The notes under the pieces were generated by a model. That model saw only the letters and a program-made list of their open reading frames with translations, searched no databases and had not been told where the DNA came from. This document shows, in pieces, positions 46,478 to 54,335 of a stretch of DNA of 64,000 nt. Source of the DNA: Burkholderiaceae bacterium (GTDB lineage: Bacteria > Pseudomonadota > Gammaproteobacteria > Burkholderiales > Burkholderiaceae_D). Location: assembly GCA_004298905.1 (NCBI GenBank), contig SCTK01000011.1:124001-188000 (forward strand), read 5' to 3'. A program made the translations under genes and the position numbers. Every line of letters starts with the position of its first letter. The stretch's first letter is position 1.

Positions 46478-48367
46478 ATGGCTGGATCGTGGAGTAATGT
46501 GGTCTCGATCTGCGGATCGCGGCGCACGGTGGCATTTACCCGATGCACCACGTGGGCCGACGAGGGTTCAGCGCATTGCTCGCAATGGGCCGATGAAGGT
46601 TCAAACCAATGCTCGCAATGGGCCGACCACGGTCACAACGAATGCAACCAATGGGCCGATGAAGGAACCAGTGAATGCAACGCGTGGGCCGATCACGGTC
46701 ACAACGAATGTTGCGACTGGTGGCCGTGCTCCTGGCTTTGCGATGCTTTTTACTGGATCGCCAACTGGGTTTGCGTCGGCTGGTATTGGGTCGCCAAGTG
46801 GGTGTGTCACGCATGGTATTGGGTCGCGAACTGGGTGTGCCAAGCTTGGTATTGGGTGGCCAAGTGGGTCTGCCTAGCATGGTTCTGGATTGCCAAATGG
46901 ATTTGCCTGGCGTGGGAGTGGATCTTCTTTCTTTTCTGTACCGGCGGCAACGGTGGCCCACTATTTTTGCTGACCGACGGTACCGTGCTGATGAATGAAT
47001 GCGCCAGCGGCTTCGGTACCCGGCGCTGGTGGAAACTGACGCCCGATGCCACCGGTAGCTACGTCAACGGTTTGTGGACGCGCATCGCCGATAGCATCAC
47101 TGGCCGAAAATATTTTGCTGCGGCAGTACTGGCCGATGGCCGGTTGCTGATCTGCGGCGGCGAATACAGCGACGCTTCCGGCAGCAATACACAGGACGAC
47201 ACCGCCAACAGCGAAATCTACAATCCAGTGACGGATACCTGGACCAGTATCTCGCCGCCCACCGGTATCACACAAATCGGCGATTCGGTATGTTGCCTGC
47301 TGCCTGACGGACGTTTTCTGCTCGGCAGTTTCAACAGCACTACCGTTTCCATCTTCAATCCCGCGACCAGTACCTGGACTGCCGCGGCCTCCAAAGGCGA
47401 CAGCGGTTCGGAAGAATCGTGGGTGCTGATGGCCGACGGCACTATCATCGCGCCACAATGCAACAGCGCCCCCAATGCGGAAAAATACGTGATCAGCAGC
47501 GACAGCTGGGTATCGGCCGGTGCATTGGTCAATAATATCGTCGAGACCGCTTCGCTGGAGATCGGTCCCGGTATTCTGCTCACCGACAAACGCGCCTTTT
47601 TTGTCGGTGCCAATGGCGGCAACACCGCGCTCTATACTTCCGGCGCAACGTCGGCTGCCGCCGGCACTTGGGCCGCCGGACCGGTCATCCCGCTCAACGG
47701 CAAGCAAAATCAGGGCAGCAAGGACGGCCCAGGTGCGTTGCTGCCGAGCGGGAATGTGCTGTTCCCGGCCGCACCGGTCGATGGCAGCGTCGGCAATTAT
47801 TTATCGCCGTGTTCATTCTTCGAATTCGATGGCACCAATCTGGCGCGCGTCAATGATCCGTCGAACGCCAACTGTCCCACTTACGTCGGCCGCATGATGT
47901 TGATTCCGACCGGCCAAGTCATTTGGGCGCGCGAAGACGATAACGGCATTTTTGCCTACACCGAGAATGGGCAACCGCAGAATTCATTCCGGCCGGTCGT
48001 GACGGTCGCACCTGCGGTTCTGGTACCGGGCAGCACGGTGGCGATCTCGGGCACACAATTCAACGGGCTATCGCAAGCAGTCGGTTACGGCGACGATTAC
48101 ACCGCCGCGACCAATTATCCTCTGGTGCGCATTCGCCACAAAGCCTCCGGCCGCGTGCGCTACTGCCGCACCGCCAACCACACCACGGCTGCGGTCGGCG
48201 GCGGCACGGTGACGTCGATGGGAGTAGCAACCGGCAGTGCGGTCATTACGACGCAGGTCACGATCCCGTCCGATATCGATCACGGTGCTTCCGATTTATT
48301 CGTGGTGGCCAACGGCATTGCATCTGATGCGGTTGCCGTGAGTGTGCGCAGCGGGCGCGAGGGATAA
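46478..48367 (+). CDS. Kelch-like protein with N-terminal 11-residue Cys/Trp ladders
   Basis: 629 residues; AAGGA lies before the ATG. Residues 12-154 hold two ladders of seven Cys spaced exactly 11 apart: 12, 23, 34, 45, 56, 67, 78 and 88, 99, 110, 121, 132, 143, 154. The first block repeats the pattern C-x-x-WAD(E/H)G; the second repeats (Y/F)W(V/I)A(N/K)W(V/I)C-x-(A/G)W. About 24 Trp lie in these 143 residues. Residues 155-500 are kelch/galactose-oxidase-like blades (LADGRLLICGGEY, SEIYNPVTDTWTSI, LLPDGRFLLGSF). Residues 510-629 look like the E-set C-terminal domain of such proteins (PLVRIRHKASGRVRYCRT). No signal peptide or galactose oxidase copper site is recognised. The function is unknown. 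Confidence 0.88.
   Translation: MAGSWSNVVSICGSRRTVAFTRCTTWADEGSAHCSQWADEGSNQCSQWADHGHNECNQWADEGTSECNAWADHGHNECCDWWPCSWLCDAFYWIANWVCVGWYWVAKWVCHAWYWVANWVCQAWYWVAKWVCLAWFWIAKWICLAWEWIFFLFCTGGNGGPLFLLTDGTVLMNECASGFGTRRWWKLTPDATGSYVNGLWTRIADSITGRKYFAAAVLADGRLLICGGEYSDASGSNTQDDTANSEIYNPVTDTWTSISPPTGITQIGDSVCCLLPDGRFLLGSFNSTTVSIFNPATSTWTAAASKGDSGSEESWVLMADGTIIAPQCNSAPNAEKYVISSDSWVSAGALVNNIVETASLEIGPGILLTDKRAFFVGANGGNTALYTSGATSAAAGTWAAGPVIPLNGKQNQGSKDGPGALLPSGNVLFPAAPVDGSVGNYLSPCSFFEFDGTNLARVNDPSNANCPTYVGRMMLIPTGQVIWAREDDNGIFAYTENGQPQNSFRPVVTVAPAVLVPGSTVAISGTQFNGLSQAVGYGDDYTAATNYPLVRIRHKASGRVRYCRTANHTTAAVGGGTVTSMGVATGSAVITTQVTIPSDIDHGASDLFVVANGIASDAVAVSVRSGREG
46544..46708 (+). repeat. 33-bp in-frame repeats, block 1 (five units)
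   Basis: Five units of 33 bases encoding C-x-x-WAD(E/H)G-x-x-x (residues 23-77). Two units (WADHGHNE) are nearly identical in DNA, pointing to recent duplication. Coding repeats, not CRISPR. Confidence 0.92.
46751..46915 (+). repeat. 33-bp in-frame repeats, block 2 (five units)
   Basis: Five units of 33 bases encoding YW(V/I)A(N/K)W(V/I)C-x-(A/G)W (residues 92-146). Units 2 to 4 differ at few bases. The 14 codons between the blocks carry the transition CCDWWPCSWLCDAF. Confidence 0.92.
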
Positions 48368-48473
48368 CAGCGTTGCGTCAATTCTGTAGGGCAGGCACTT
48401 GTGCGAAGTCAGTGCCACAGCGGCTTCTCGCTAACCTTGCCTAAGCGTGTGCCCTTGGAATATGTATTCGCCG

Positions 48474-49427
48474 TCACTTGAGCGCGTTGTTGTAACAACT
48501 CTTGAAGGCTTCCATCTTTGAATTGTCGCTGCCAATAAGGGGTTTGCATTTCTCATAGGCGGCTTTGCGCAGCATGGATTGATCGGCGCTGGCGGACTGG
48601 CGTGCAGCGCTATCGGCTTCATTTTTTGCCATCCCCTCGCGCTGTGTTTGGTCGACCTTATTCCATCCCGCTTGCACATTTTCCTGAGGGGCGGCGCTGC
48701 CATCGGCACGCAGGCCCGTAACCGTCGTAAACCCTTTCGGCAAATCTTCCAGATGGTGGGTCGTGAAATTGAGAATGTTTTGAGGTCTGCCCGTCACTTT
48801 ATTCAGGCAAAGTTTGTGTCCATCCGATTCGCGCCACTGGGGTGCTTTGGATACTTGTGCCTTTTCGGCGGGTTCGAGGTAACGTCCATAGCAATCCGAA
48901 AATTCAAGTTCGCTGGCCGCGGTCACCTTGCCAGGAACACTTTCCGATGCGCCACTGTTACCCATGCGCCCCGAAACAGCGTAAGGGTTCAAACCGTGTT
49001 TTGCCACTAGATCAGCGCAGTTCAACCCCGGCAGAACATGCGCCACGTTCACTTCGATTTTGCTGTGATGTGCATCGACCGGTTGCGCCATCTGGGTAAA
49101 ACCAGTGGTGCCATCGGCGCGCTGAAATGGCCGACCAAACACGGGGGCTACGGTAATCAGTTTTCCTGTATCCGCATTCGCCAAACAGAAAGCCGGCTGA
49201 TCGCTGCGGGCGAGATTGCTGTAGATCATGGTGTAACCCAACACCTTGACGCTGCCGGACATCTGCACACCGTTGTCGACTCCGTCGGAGATACCTTTTT
49301 TTACAGCGTTGCCAAGTTTGCCAAAGAAACCGCCTTCTGCAGGTGCGGGTTCCTCAGCGCGGACTGCCGAGGCAAACATGACAGCGAAAAAAATGATTGC
49401 TGGAGCAGCGATATTGCAACGGCACAT
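48474..49427 (-). CDS. Secreted protein of unknown function
   Basis: 317 residues with a signal peptide (IIFFAVMFASAVRA, cleavage before EEPAP). The mature part starts with a helix containing GGFFGKLGNAVKKGISDGV. It has paired Cys (CLANAD, LNCADL, DCYGRY, KLCLNK, YEKCKP, SCYNNA) that could form disulfides in the periplasm. I recognise no family. It converges on the kelch gene with 106 bp between and may or may not belong to that locus. The 186 bp upstream (49428-49613) hold no gene. Confidence 0.75.
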   Translation of the reverse strand: MCRCNIAAPAIIFFAVMFASAVRAEEPAPAEGGFFGKLGNAVKKGISDGVDNGVQMSGSVKVLGYTMIYSNLARSDQPAFCLANADTGKLITVAPVFGRPFQRADGTTGFTQMAQPVDAHHSKIEVNVAHVLPGLNCADLVAKHGLNPYAVSGRMGNSGASESVPGKVTAASELEFSDCYGRYLEPAEKAQVSKAPQWRESDGHKLCLNKVTGRPQNILNFTTHHLEDLPKGFTTVTGLRADGSAAPQENVQAGWNKVDQTQREGMAKNEADSAARQSASADQSMLRKAAYEKCKPLIGSDNSKMEAFKSCYNNALK

Positions 49428-49613
49428 GTCGATCTCCTATGAATGATGATAGGAAGAAATCGTGAACAGACCAGAAGAATAGGGAGCACAACGACGTAAT
49501 GGGGAAATAGGCCACGCGTTCTACGCGCGTGTCTAAAAAAATACTAGGGCCCTCCCAAGCCTCGCTGCATTATCCCCCTTTTCCGCGCTGTAGCAATAGC
49601 ATGCACCCTGCCG

Positions 49614-50999
49614 CTACAGCCAGCGTCGCAGGCGTGTAAGCACGGTATCGCGGCCCAATAGTTCGAGTACCGCATCGACCGAGGGCGTTTGCAGGCGGCC
49701 CGTCACCAGCAAACGCAAAGGCATAGCGAGCTTGGGCATTTTAAGGTTGTGCTGGGTCAGGCTGTGTTTGAGTTGCGCGCCGATAGTTTCGCGCTGCCAT
49801 TCGATGCCGGCGCAGGCCTCAGCAAATTCAGCCAGCGCGGGTTTGATTTCTGCGGTGAAATGCTGTTCCAGCAACCCCGCATCCGGTTCGATCCACTGAT
49901 AAAACAGCAGTGCGCTCTGTGCCAGTTCGTTGAGTGTGTTGGCGCGATCCTTGAACAGGGCGATGACGGCTTGCAGGTCCGCGCCCGCAACCTGAACGCC
50001 GAGCGCTTCGATGCGTGGTTGCACCAGCGCGGCCAGGCGCGCGTTGTCGGCTTGCTTGATGTAGTGGTTGTTGAGCCAGGCCAGCTTTTCCGGATTGAAT
50101 TGCGCCGGAGCGCTGCTCAGGTTGCTGCCGTCGAACCATTGCACGAACTGTTCACGCGAAAACACTTCGTCGTCACCGTGGCCCCAGCCGAGGCGCGCCA
50201 GATAATTATTGAGTGCTTCAGGCAGGTAGCCGTCGTCGTCATATTGCGTCACCGAAACCGCGCCGTGACGCTTGGAAAGTTTCTGGCCGTCGGCGCCATG
50301 GATCATCGGCACATGGCCATACACCGGTAATTCAGCACCCAGCGCGCGCAGAATGTTGATCTGTCGCGGCGTATTGTTGACGTGATCGTCGCCGCGAATC
50401 ACATGCGTGATGCGCATATCCAGATCGTCCACGACGACACAGAAATTGTAGGTCGGCGTGCCGTCGCCGCGCGCGATGATCAAATCGTCCAATTCAGCAT
50501 TGGCGATGCGGATCGTACCCTTGACCAGATCGTTCCATTCAACCTCGCCATCTGGCGGATTACAAAAACGCACCACGGGTTTGATGTCCGCCGGAATCTC
50601 TGGCAACGTCTTTCCCGCTGCGGGTCGCCAGCGGCCGTCGTAACGGGGCTTGTCGCCACGCGCACGCTGCGCCTCACGCATGGCTTCCAGTTCTTCCGGT
50701 GAGCAATAACAGTGATACGCCTTGCCCTCGGTCAGCAATTGCGCAATCACTGCGCGGTAACGCTCCATGCGCTGCATCTGGTAGAACGGGCCTTCGTCCC
50801 AGTTCAGATCGAGCCAACGCATGCCGTCGAGAATCGCCTGCACCGCTTCCGGCGTGGAACGCTCGACATCGGTATCTTCAATGCGCAAAATAAATTCGCC
50901 TTGATGATGGCGCGCATAGGCCCAGGAAAACAAAGCCGTGCGTGCACCGCCGACATGCAGAAAACCGGTGGGGCTGGGAGCAAAACGAGTACGAACCAT
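49614..50999 (-). CDS. gltX: Glutamyl-tRNA synthetase
   Basis: 461 residues, class [20 protein letters not shown] contains the HIGH-equivalent motif and [14 protein letters not shown] is the KMSKS equivalent. [12 protein letters not shown] and the MIHGADG loop fit discriminating or general GluRS rather than GlnRS. It attaches Glu to tRNA-Glu. The C-terminal anticodon-binding domain is full length. Confidence 0.97.
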   Translation of the reverse strand: MVRTRFAPSPTGFLHVGGARTALFSWAYARHHQGEFILRIEDTDVERSTPEAVQAILDGMRWLDLNWDEGPFYQMQRMERYRAVIAQLLTEGKAYHCYCSPEELEAMREAQRARGDKPRYDGRWRPAAGKTLPEIPADIKPVVRFCNPPDGEVEWNDLVKGTIRIANAELDDLIIARGDGTPTYNFCVVVDDLDMRITHVIRGDDHVNNTPRQINILRALGAELPVYGHVPMIHGADGQKLSKRHGAVSVTQYDDDGYLPEALNNYLARLGWGHGDDEVFSREQFVQWFDGSNLSSAPAQFNPEKLAWLNNHYIKQADNARLAALVQPRIEALGVQVAGADLQAVIALFKDRANTLNELAQSALLFYQWIEPDAGLLEQHFTAEIKPALAEFAEACAGIEWQRETIGAQLKHSLTQHNLKMPKLAMPLRLLVTGRLQTPSVDAVLELLGRDTVLTRLRRWL

Positions 51000-51058
51000 G
51001 ATGAGAGATGCCTGACGGGAAAGAGGCGCATTTTAACAGTGCGCAGTAAGTTCACCGA

Positions 51059-51790
51059 TCAGAACTGTTCATGTGGCAATAGGTAGCGCCACTGCCCCAC
51101 CGGCAAATCGCCCAGGCGCACCTTGCCGATACGTACGCGCTTGAGGCCCACCACTTTCAATCCGACCAGCTCGCACATCCGGCGAATCTGGCGCTTCTTG
51201 CCTTCGCGCAAAACGAAACACAGTTGATCCTCGTTTTGCCAGCTCACCTTGGCGGGTTTGAGTGCCTGCCCATCAAGCAACAGGCCATGATTGAGTTGTT
51301 TCAGCCCGGCGTCGGACAAACGCCCCTCGACCCGCACCAGATATTCCTTATCCACCGTTGAATCCGCGTCAATCAAATGTCGCGCGATACGACCGTCCTG
51401 CGTCAACACCAGCAAGCCGGTCGAGTCGATATCCAGTCGTCCGGCGGGTGCCAGGCCACGCAAATGTTCGCGGCGAAAAGCGTGCGGTGCAGGCGCGCCG
51501 GCAAATAATTTATCCGGCGTCACCAACACCACAGCGGGCTGGTAACCGTCCTCTGCTTGCCCGGACACATAGCCGATGGGCTTGTTAAGCAATACCGTCA
51601 CGCGCTGCGCCTGCGTTTTTTGCGCTTCACCCGCCAACGCAATTTCAACATCCGGCAACACCTTGGTGCCCAGCACGGAAACGCGTTGACCATTGACGAA
51701 TACCAGTCCACGCTCGATGTATTCATCGGCTTCGCGGCGCGAACACAGGCCACGTTCCGCCATCAGTTTCGAGAGTCGCAAGAGTTCCAT
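51059..51790 (-). CDS. RluF/RluB-like rRNA pseudouridine synthase
   Basis: 243 residues. An N-terminal S4 RNA-binding domain ([31 protein letters not shown]) and the RsuA-family catalytic loop [17 protein letters not shown], whose Asp is the nucleophile, are followed by KEYLVRVEG and [14 protein letters not shown]. It modifies uridine in rRNA. RluF is the best guess because of the PIGYVSGQ and short C-terminus, but RluB and RluE are close relatives. It is divergent from the tRNA-Val region. Confidence 0.88.
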   Translation of the reverse strand: MELLRLSKLMAERGLCSRREADEYIERGLVFVNGQRVSVLGTKVLPDVEIALAGEAQKTQAQRVTVLLNKPIGYVSGQAEDGYQPAVVLVTPDKLFAGAPAPHAFRREHLRGLAPAGRLDIDSTGLLVLTQDGRIARHLIDADSTVDKEYLVRVEGRLSDAGLKQLNHGLLLDGQALKPAKVSWQNEDQLCFVLREGKKRQIRRMCELVGLKVVGLKRVRIGKVRLGDLPVGQWRYLLPHEQF

Positions 51791-51829
51791 GGTGATCCGG
51801 AAAGTCAGAATACAGTTGGCCGGATCATT

Positions 51830-51872
51830 CCCTCACCCCGGCCCTCTCCCAAAGGGAGAGGGTGAGAACGGG
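51830..51872. repeat. Intergenic palindromic repeat
   Basis: Stem CCCTCTCCC with AAA loop and GGGAGAGGG, flanked by CCTCACC and GGTGAG arms. This resembles a dispersed palindrome class common in proteobacterial intergenic DNA. It lies between the pseudouridine synthase gene and tRNA-Val. Just downstream, TATAAT at 51946-51951 is a likely -10 box for the tRNA. Confidence 0.75.
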
Positions 51873-51969
51873 GCATGCACACAGCGCATGCCGGCAGACA
51901 GGATGGAATTGTACCGGCAAGGCAAGGACGCAAAATTTGTTCTGTTATAATGCGCGCCTTTCGCGGCTG

Positions 51970-52044
51970 GGGCGGTTAGCTCAGCGGTAGAGCACTGCCT
52001 TCACACGGCAGGGGTCACTGGTTCGATCCCAGTACCGCCCACCA
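51970..52044 (+). tRNA. tRNA-Val (CAC anticodon), attB/attL of an island
   Basis: 75 bases: acceptor GGGCGGT/ACCGCCC, discriminator A and encoded CCA, D-arm GCTCAGCGGTAGAGC, anticodon stem CTGCC/GGCAG with loop TTCACAC (CAC), T-arm ACTGGTTCGATCCCAGT. The 3' 28 bases recur at 54163-54190. Confidence 0.97.
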
Positions 52045-52157
52045 AATAAAAACAACAACTTAGCTGCGGATCACCAGTTCAAACCAACTAAAAATTGTCA
52101 TTTTGGGACAATTTTGGGACACTTAGCCTTCAGCAGGTCATCTGGAGGACGGTCTCA

Positions 52158-52307
52158 ATGGCAACTCTCGAAAAACGTGGTGACTTTTGGCGGCTCAAGA
52201 TTCGCCGCAAAGGCTATCCGATTTAAACCCGGTCATTCGACACAAAATCGCAGGCTGAACGTACAGAAACATGGATGAGTGCCTCGTCAGCGGCCCTTCT
52301 TCTTTAG
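52158..52307 (+). pseudogene. Tyrosine integrase N-terminal remnant
   Basis: From ATG 52158 (GGAGGA upstream) the frame reads MATLEKRGDFWRLKIRRKGY, PI, stop, then TRSFDTKSQAERTETW. This is the N-terminal arm-binding region of phage-type integrases. TAA at 52224 replaces what is probably CAA (Gln), and the frame ends at 52305. The SAM-like and catalytic domains are absent. It is 113 bases after the tRNA. Confidence 0.82.
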
Positions 52308-52490
52308 CAGCTACCCGTGCAGCGAGTAGTGCAGATGCTTTTTTTATTTCTCTTAATGTGTTAACGAAAGATTTGACCCCGGCTCTTTGACCTGCTCGCT
52401 TTCTATGGGACAGCAGTGAAACTGACCCTATTGATTTGCTATTGATTTGCTTGGGAGCGGAATTGCTTCTATAAGGTGTCCATTACCTGA

Positions 52491-53783
52491 TTACGTATCA
52501 ATGACCCCCGGGACCTTCAATGGAAGATTGGCAGCAGCAGGCGGCGCAGGCTTTTTCAGCAACGCAAAGCCAATCCATAAAGTGAACAATAAAGCGTAGG
52601 AGATCAGATAAACCGCGACCTTGGCTGCAGTGGCGTTTGTCCCAATGTATTGACTTGTTGCGATTGGATTCGACATCGCTGCGATACCTGTTGCCATCGC
52701 GCCAAGTATCGGCCAATAGTCCAGAAGTAACTTCAACGCTCCGCCCTCGGCGAAGGCGTACGCCAGATACAACAACATGACTACCAAGGCAACGGCAACG
52801 GGCCATTGCGCGCCGATATCGGGAAACGGCTCACCTCTGATCAAATTAATTTCCGCGACAGTGTAAATGCGCAACGCCACCCATACCGAAAAAATAGCGA
52901 GCCCCGTCGCCAACGGTGACAAAACGTTTTTTGCACTCTCCCCGACCGCTGCATTCCATAGCCCCCGAATCCTCAAACCCGCCAAGGTCATGACCCACAG
53001 CACGTAGTGAAGCGCGAGAAATATCGTCAATGCCAACTGCGCGAGAATAGCCCAACGCATTGGCTTGACAATGGCCCCCGGCTGCAACATTCCGGATGCG
53101 TCGAGTTGCTGCAACATTTTTGGATTGAGCGCGATCTGCATGAATTGAAGGGCGTCGGCCATTGACGTGCTATCGCGATTGAATATCTCCTGAATTGCAG
53201 GATCCGTCGCCTTTTTTTGGTTGAGGTCACGAAAGATGACACCGGCGCATTCCTTCAAAGTCTTGGTTGCCGAGTCGGCCTTGATCTGCCCGGTTTCGTC
53301 AAAGAAGCCACGGCACACTGGCAACTCTTTCAGGTCGTTCAATTCTGCGCTGGCACCGCCATTACTTAATAACTGAAGTAACCGGGAATTGTAATTAACG
53401 GCGCGTTTCGCGTACTGCGGGCTCAGGTCATGAAGCTCGATCGCCGCCCCCATGTAGTCCATTAGAGCGAAAGCACTGGAGACAATGAACAGGAACAGAG
53501 CGATGCCGGGAAACCAGGACGCGCCGCGTTGAAACAGCGGATCGGCTTTTGCCGCCGGATTGGTCGCAATGCACTGCAAAGCCGCTTTCCCCGCCACGGG
53601 CATGAGCGCCGCAGCGGCAGGAAAGAAGGCAGCCAAAAAAAGAAATTGCCCCGGCGCATGCAGAAAGAGCTTCCCGACGACCGGCCATTCATGGATCCAC
53701 ATAGCAACTGCCAGTGGTAAACTCCCGATCACGATAGCGATGATGCTCACGGCCCAGAGATAAATGGTCATTCCTTTGCTCAT
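52491..53783 (-). CDS. Multispanning membrane protein of unknown function
   Basis: 430 residues; AAGGAG lies seven bases before the ATG at 53783. About 8 hydrophobic segments: two at the N-terminus (IYLWAVSIIAIVIGSLPLAV and the PGQFLFLAAFFPAAAAL region), one near residue 105, then a soluble loop of about 130 residues with two or three Cys (LPVCRGFF, LKECAGV), then five more. I recognise no family. It is the only intact gene in the tRNA-Val island, so cargo that gives some benefit is plausible. An upstream in-frame extension to 53972 has no support. Confidence 0.78.
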   Translation of the reverse strand: MSKGMTIYLWAVSIIAIVIGSLPLAVAMWIHEWPVVGKLFLHAPGQFLFLAAFFPAAAALMPVAGKAALQCIATNPAAKADPLFQRGASWFPGIALFLFIVSSAFALMDYMGAAIELHDLSPQYAKRAVNYNSRLLQLLSNGGASAELNDLKELPVCRGFFDETGQIKADSATKTLKECAGVIFRDLNQKKATDPAIQEIFNRDSTSMADALQFMQIALNPKMLQQLDASGMLQPGAIVKPMRWAILAQLALTIFLALHYVLWVMTLAGLRIRGLWNAAVGESAKNVLSPLATGLAIFSVWVALRIYTVAEINLIRGEPFPDIGAQWPVAVALVVMLLYLAYAFAEGGALKLLLDYWPILGAMATGIAAMSNPIATSQYIGTNATAAKVAVYLISYALLFTLWIGFALLKKPAPPAAANLPLKVPGVIDT

Positions 53784-54162
53784 CGTAATCTCCTTGTATT
53801 CTCGTTTTCGTTGTTTCAGTTCACGACAAATCGTCGATTCGGCGCTGTGACACGGTGTAGTCGATCTGGTTGCCCTGATTGTCCGCTTGACGGAGGAGCT
53901 TACGAAACGATCAACCTGCAGACTCAAATTCAAAGTTAAAAAAACTCTGTCATATTTGTTTGGCAAACGCAAGCTTCGTAGGTCTGTTGATTAGCCCAAG
54001 CGGCCCACAAGGTTCCAGGAATTCCAACAACATCTAGGACTCCACTGGATGAAACCTTTTGGTTGAATTTTCTGATTTAATGCCCCATCGTCAAAGAAGC
54101 CTATATTTGATGGACTCTTCCATCTTCCAAGAAGATTTACCTATGTGCAATCGCAGTGTCGA
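53784..54162. other. Spacer at the right end of the island
   Basis: About 380 bases, AT-rich, holding the promoter of the membrane-protein gene. No gene or transposase fragment is recognised here. Confidence 0.5.
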
Positions 54163-54190
54163 ACTGGTTCGATCCCAGTGCCGCCCGCCA
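54163..54190 (+). repeat. attR-like duplicate of the tRNA-Val 3' end
   Basis: ACTGGTTCGATCCCAGT then (G)CCGCCC(G)CCA. It differs from the tRNA at two positions, shown in brackets, where the tRNA has A. Confidence 0.88.
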
Positions 54191-54210
54191 CCACACCTCC
54201 CGCAAGCGTA

Positions 54211-54245
54211 AAAAAAGCCCGCCAGAAATCCAGCGGGCTTTTTTT
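54211..54245. terminator. Terminator beyond the island, probably the original tRNA-Val terminator
   Basis: AAAAAAGCCCGC, ten-base loop, GCGGGCTTTTTT. It lies 21 bases after the right repeat, and can also end prsT transcripts from the other side. Confidence 0.9.
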
Positions 54246-54335
54246 GTTGTGCAACTCAGCGTCGTCTTAATGCTCTGCATAGCCACCCGACTAGGCATGA
54301 TAAGACTTGTGCCAAGTCGTTGGTTAAGTCGCTGG

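Larger units (their letters stand above)
52017..54190. mobile_element. Small decayed integrative island in tRNA-Val(CAC)
   Basis: Bounded by the tRNA 3' end (52017-52044) and a direct repeat of it (54163-54190; 26 of 28 bases equal). Inside lie a truncated integrase next to the tRNA, as in tRNA-targeting elements, REP-like motifs near 52370-52420, one intact membrane-protein gene on minus and an AT-rich gap. The tRNA-side terminator now lies beyond the right repeat at 54211, as expected if DNA was inserted between tRNA and terminator. About 2.1 kb is too small for a working element. Confidence 0.78.

Noticed and set aside
46544-46915. 33-bp periodic repeats as a CRISPR-like array
   Set aside because: Units are contiguous without spacers, in frame and translated into regular 11-residue motifs in a long gene.
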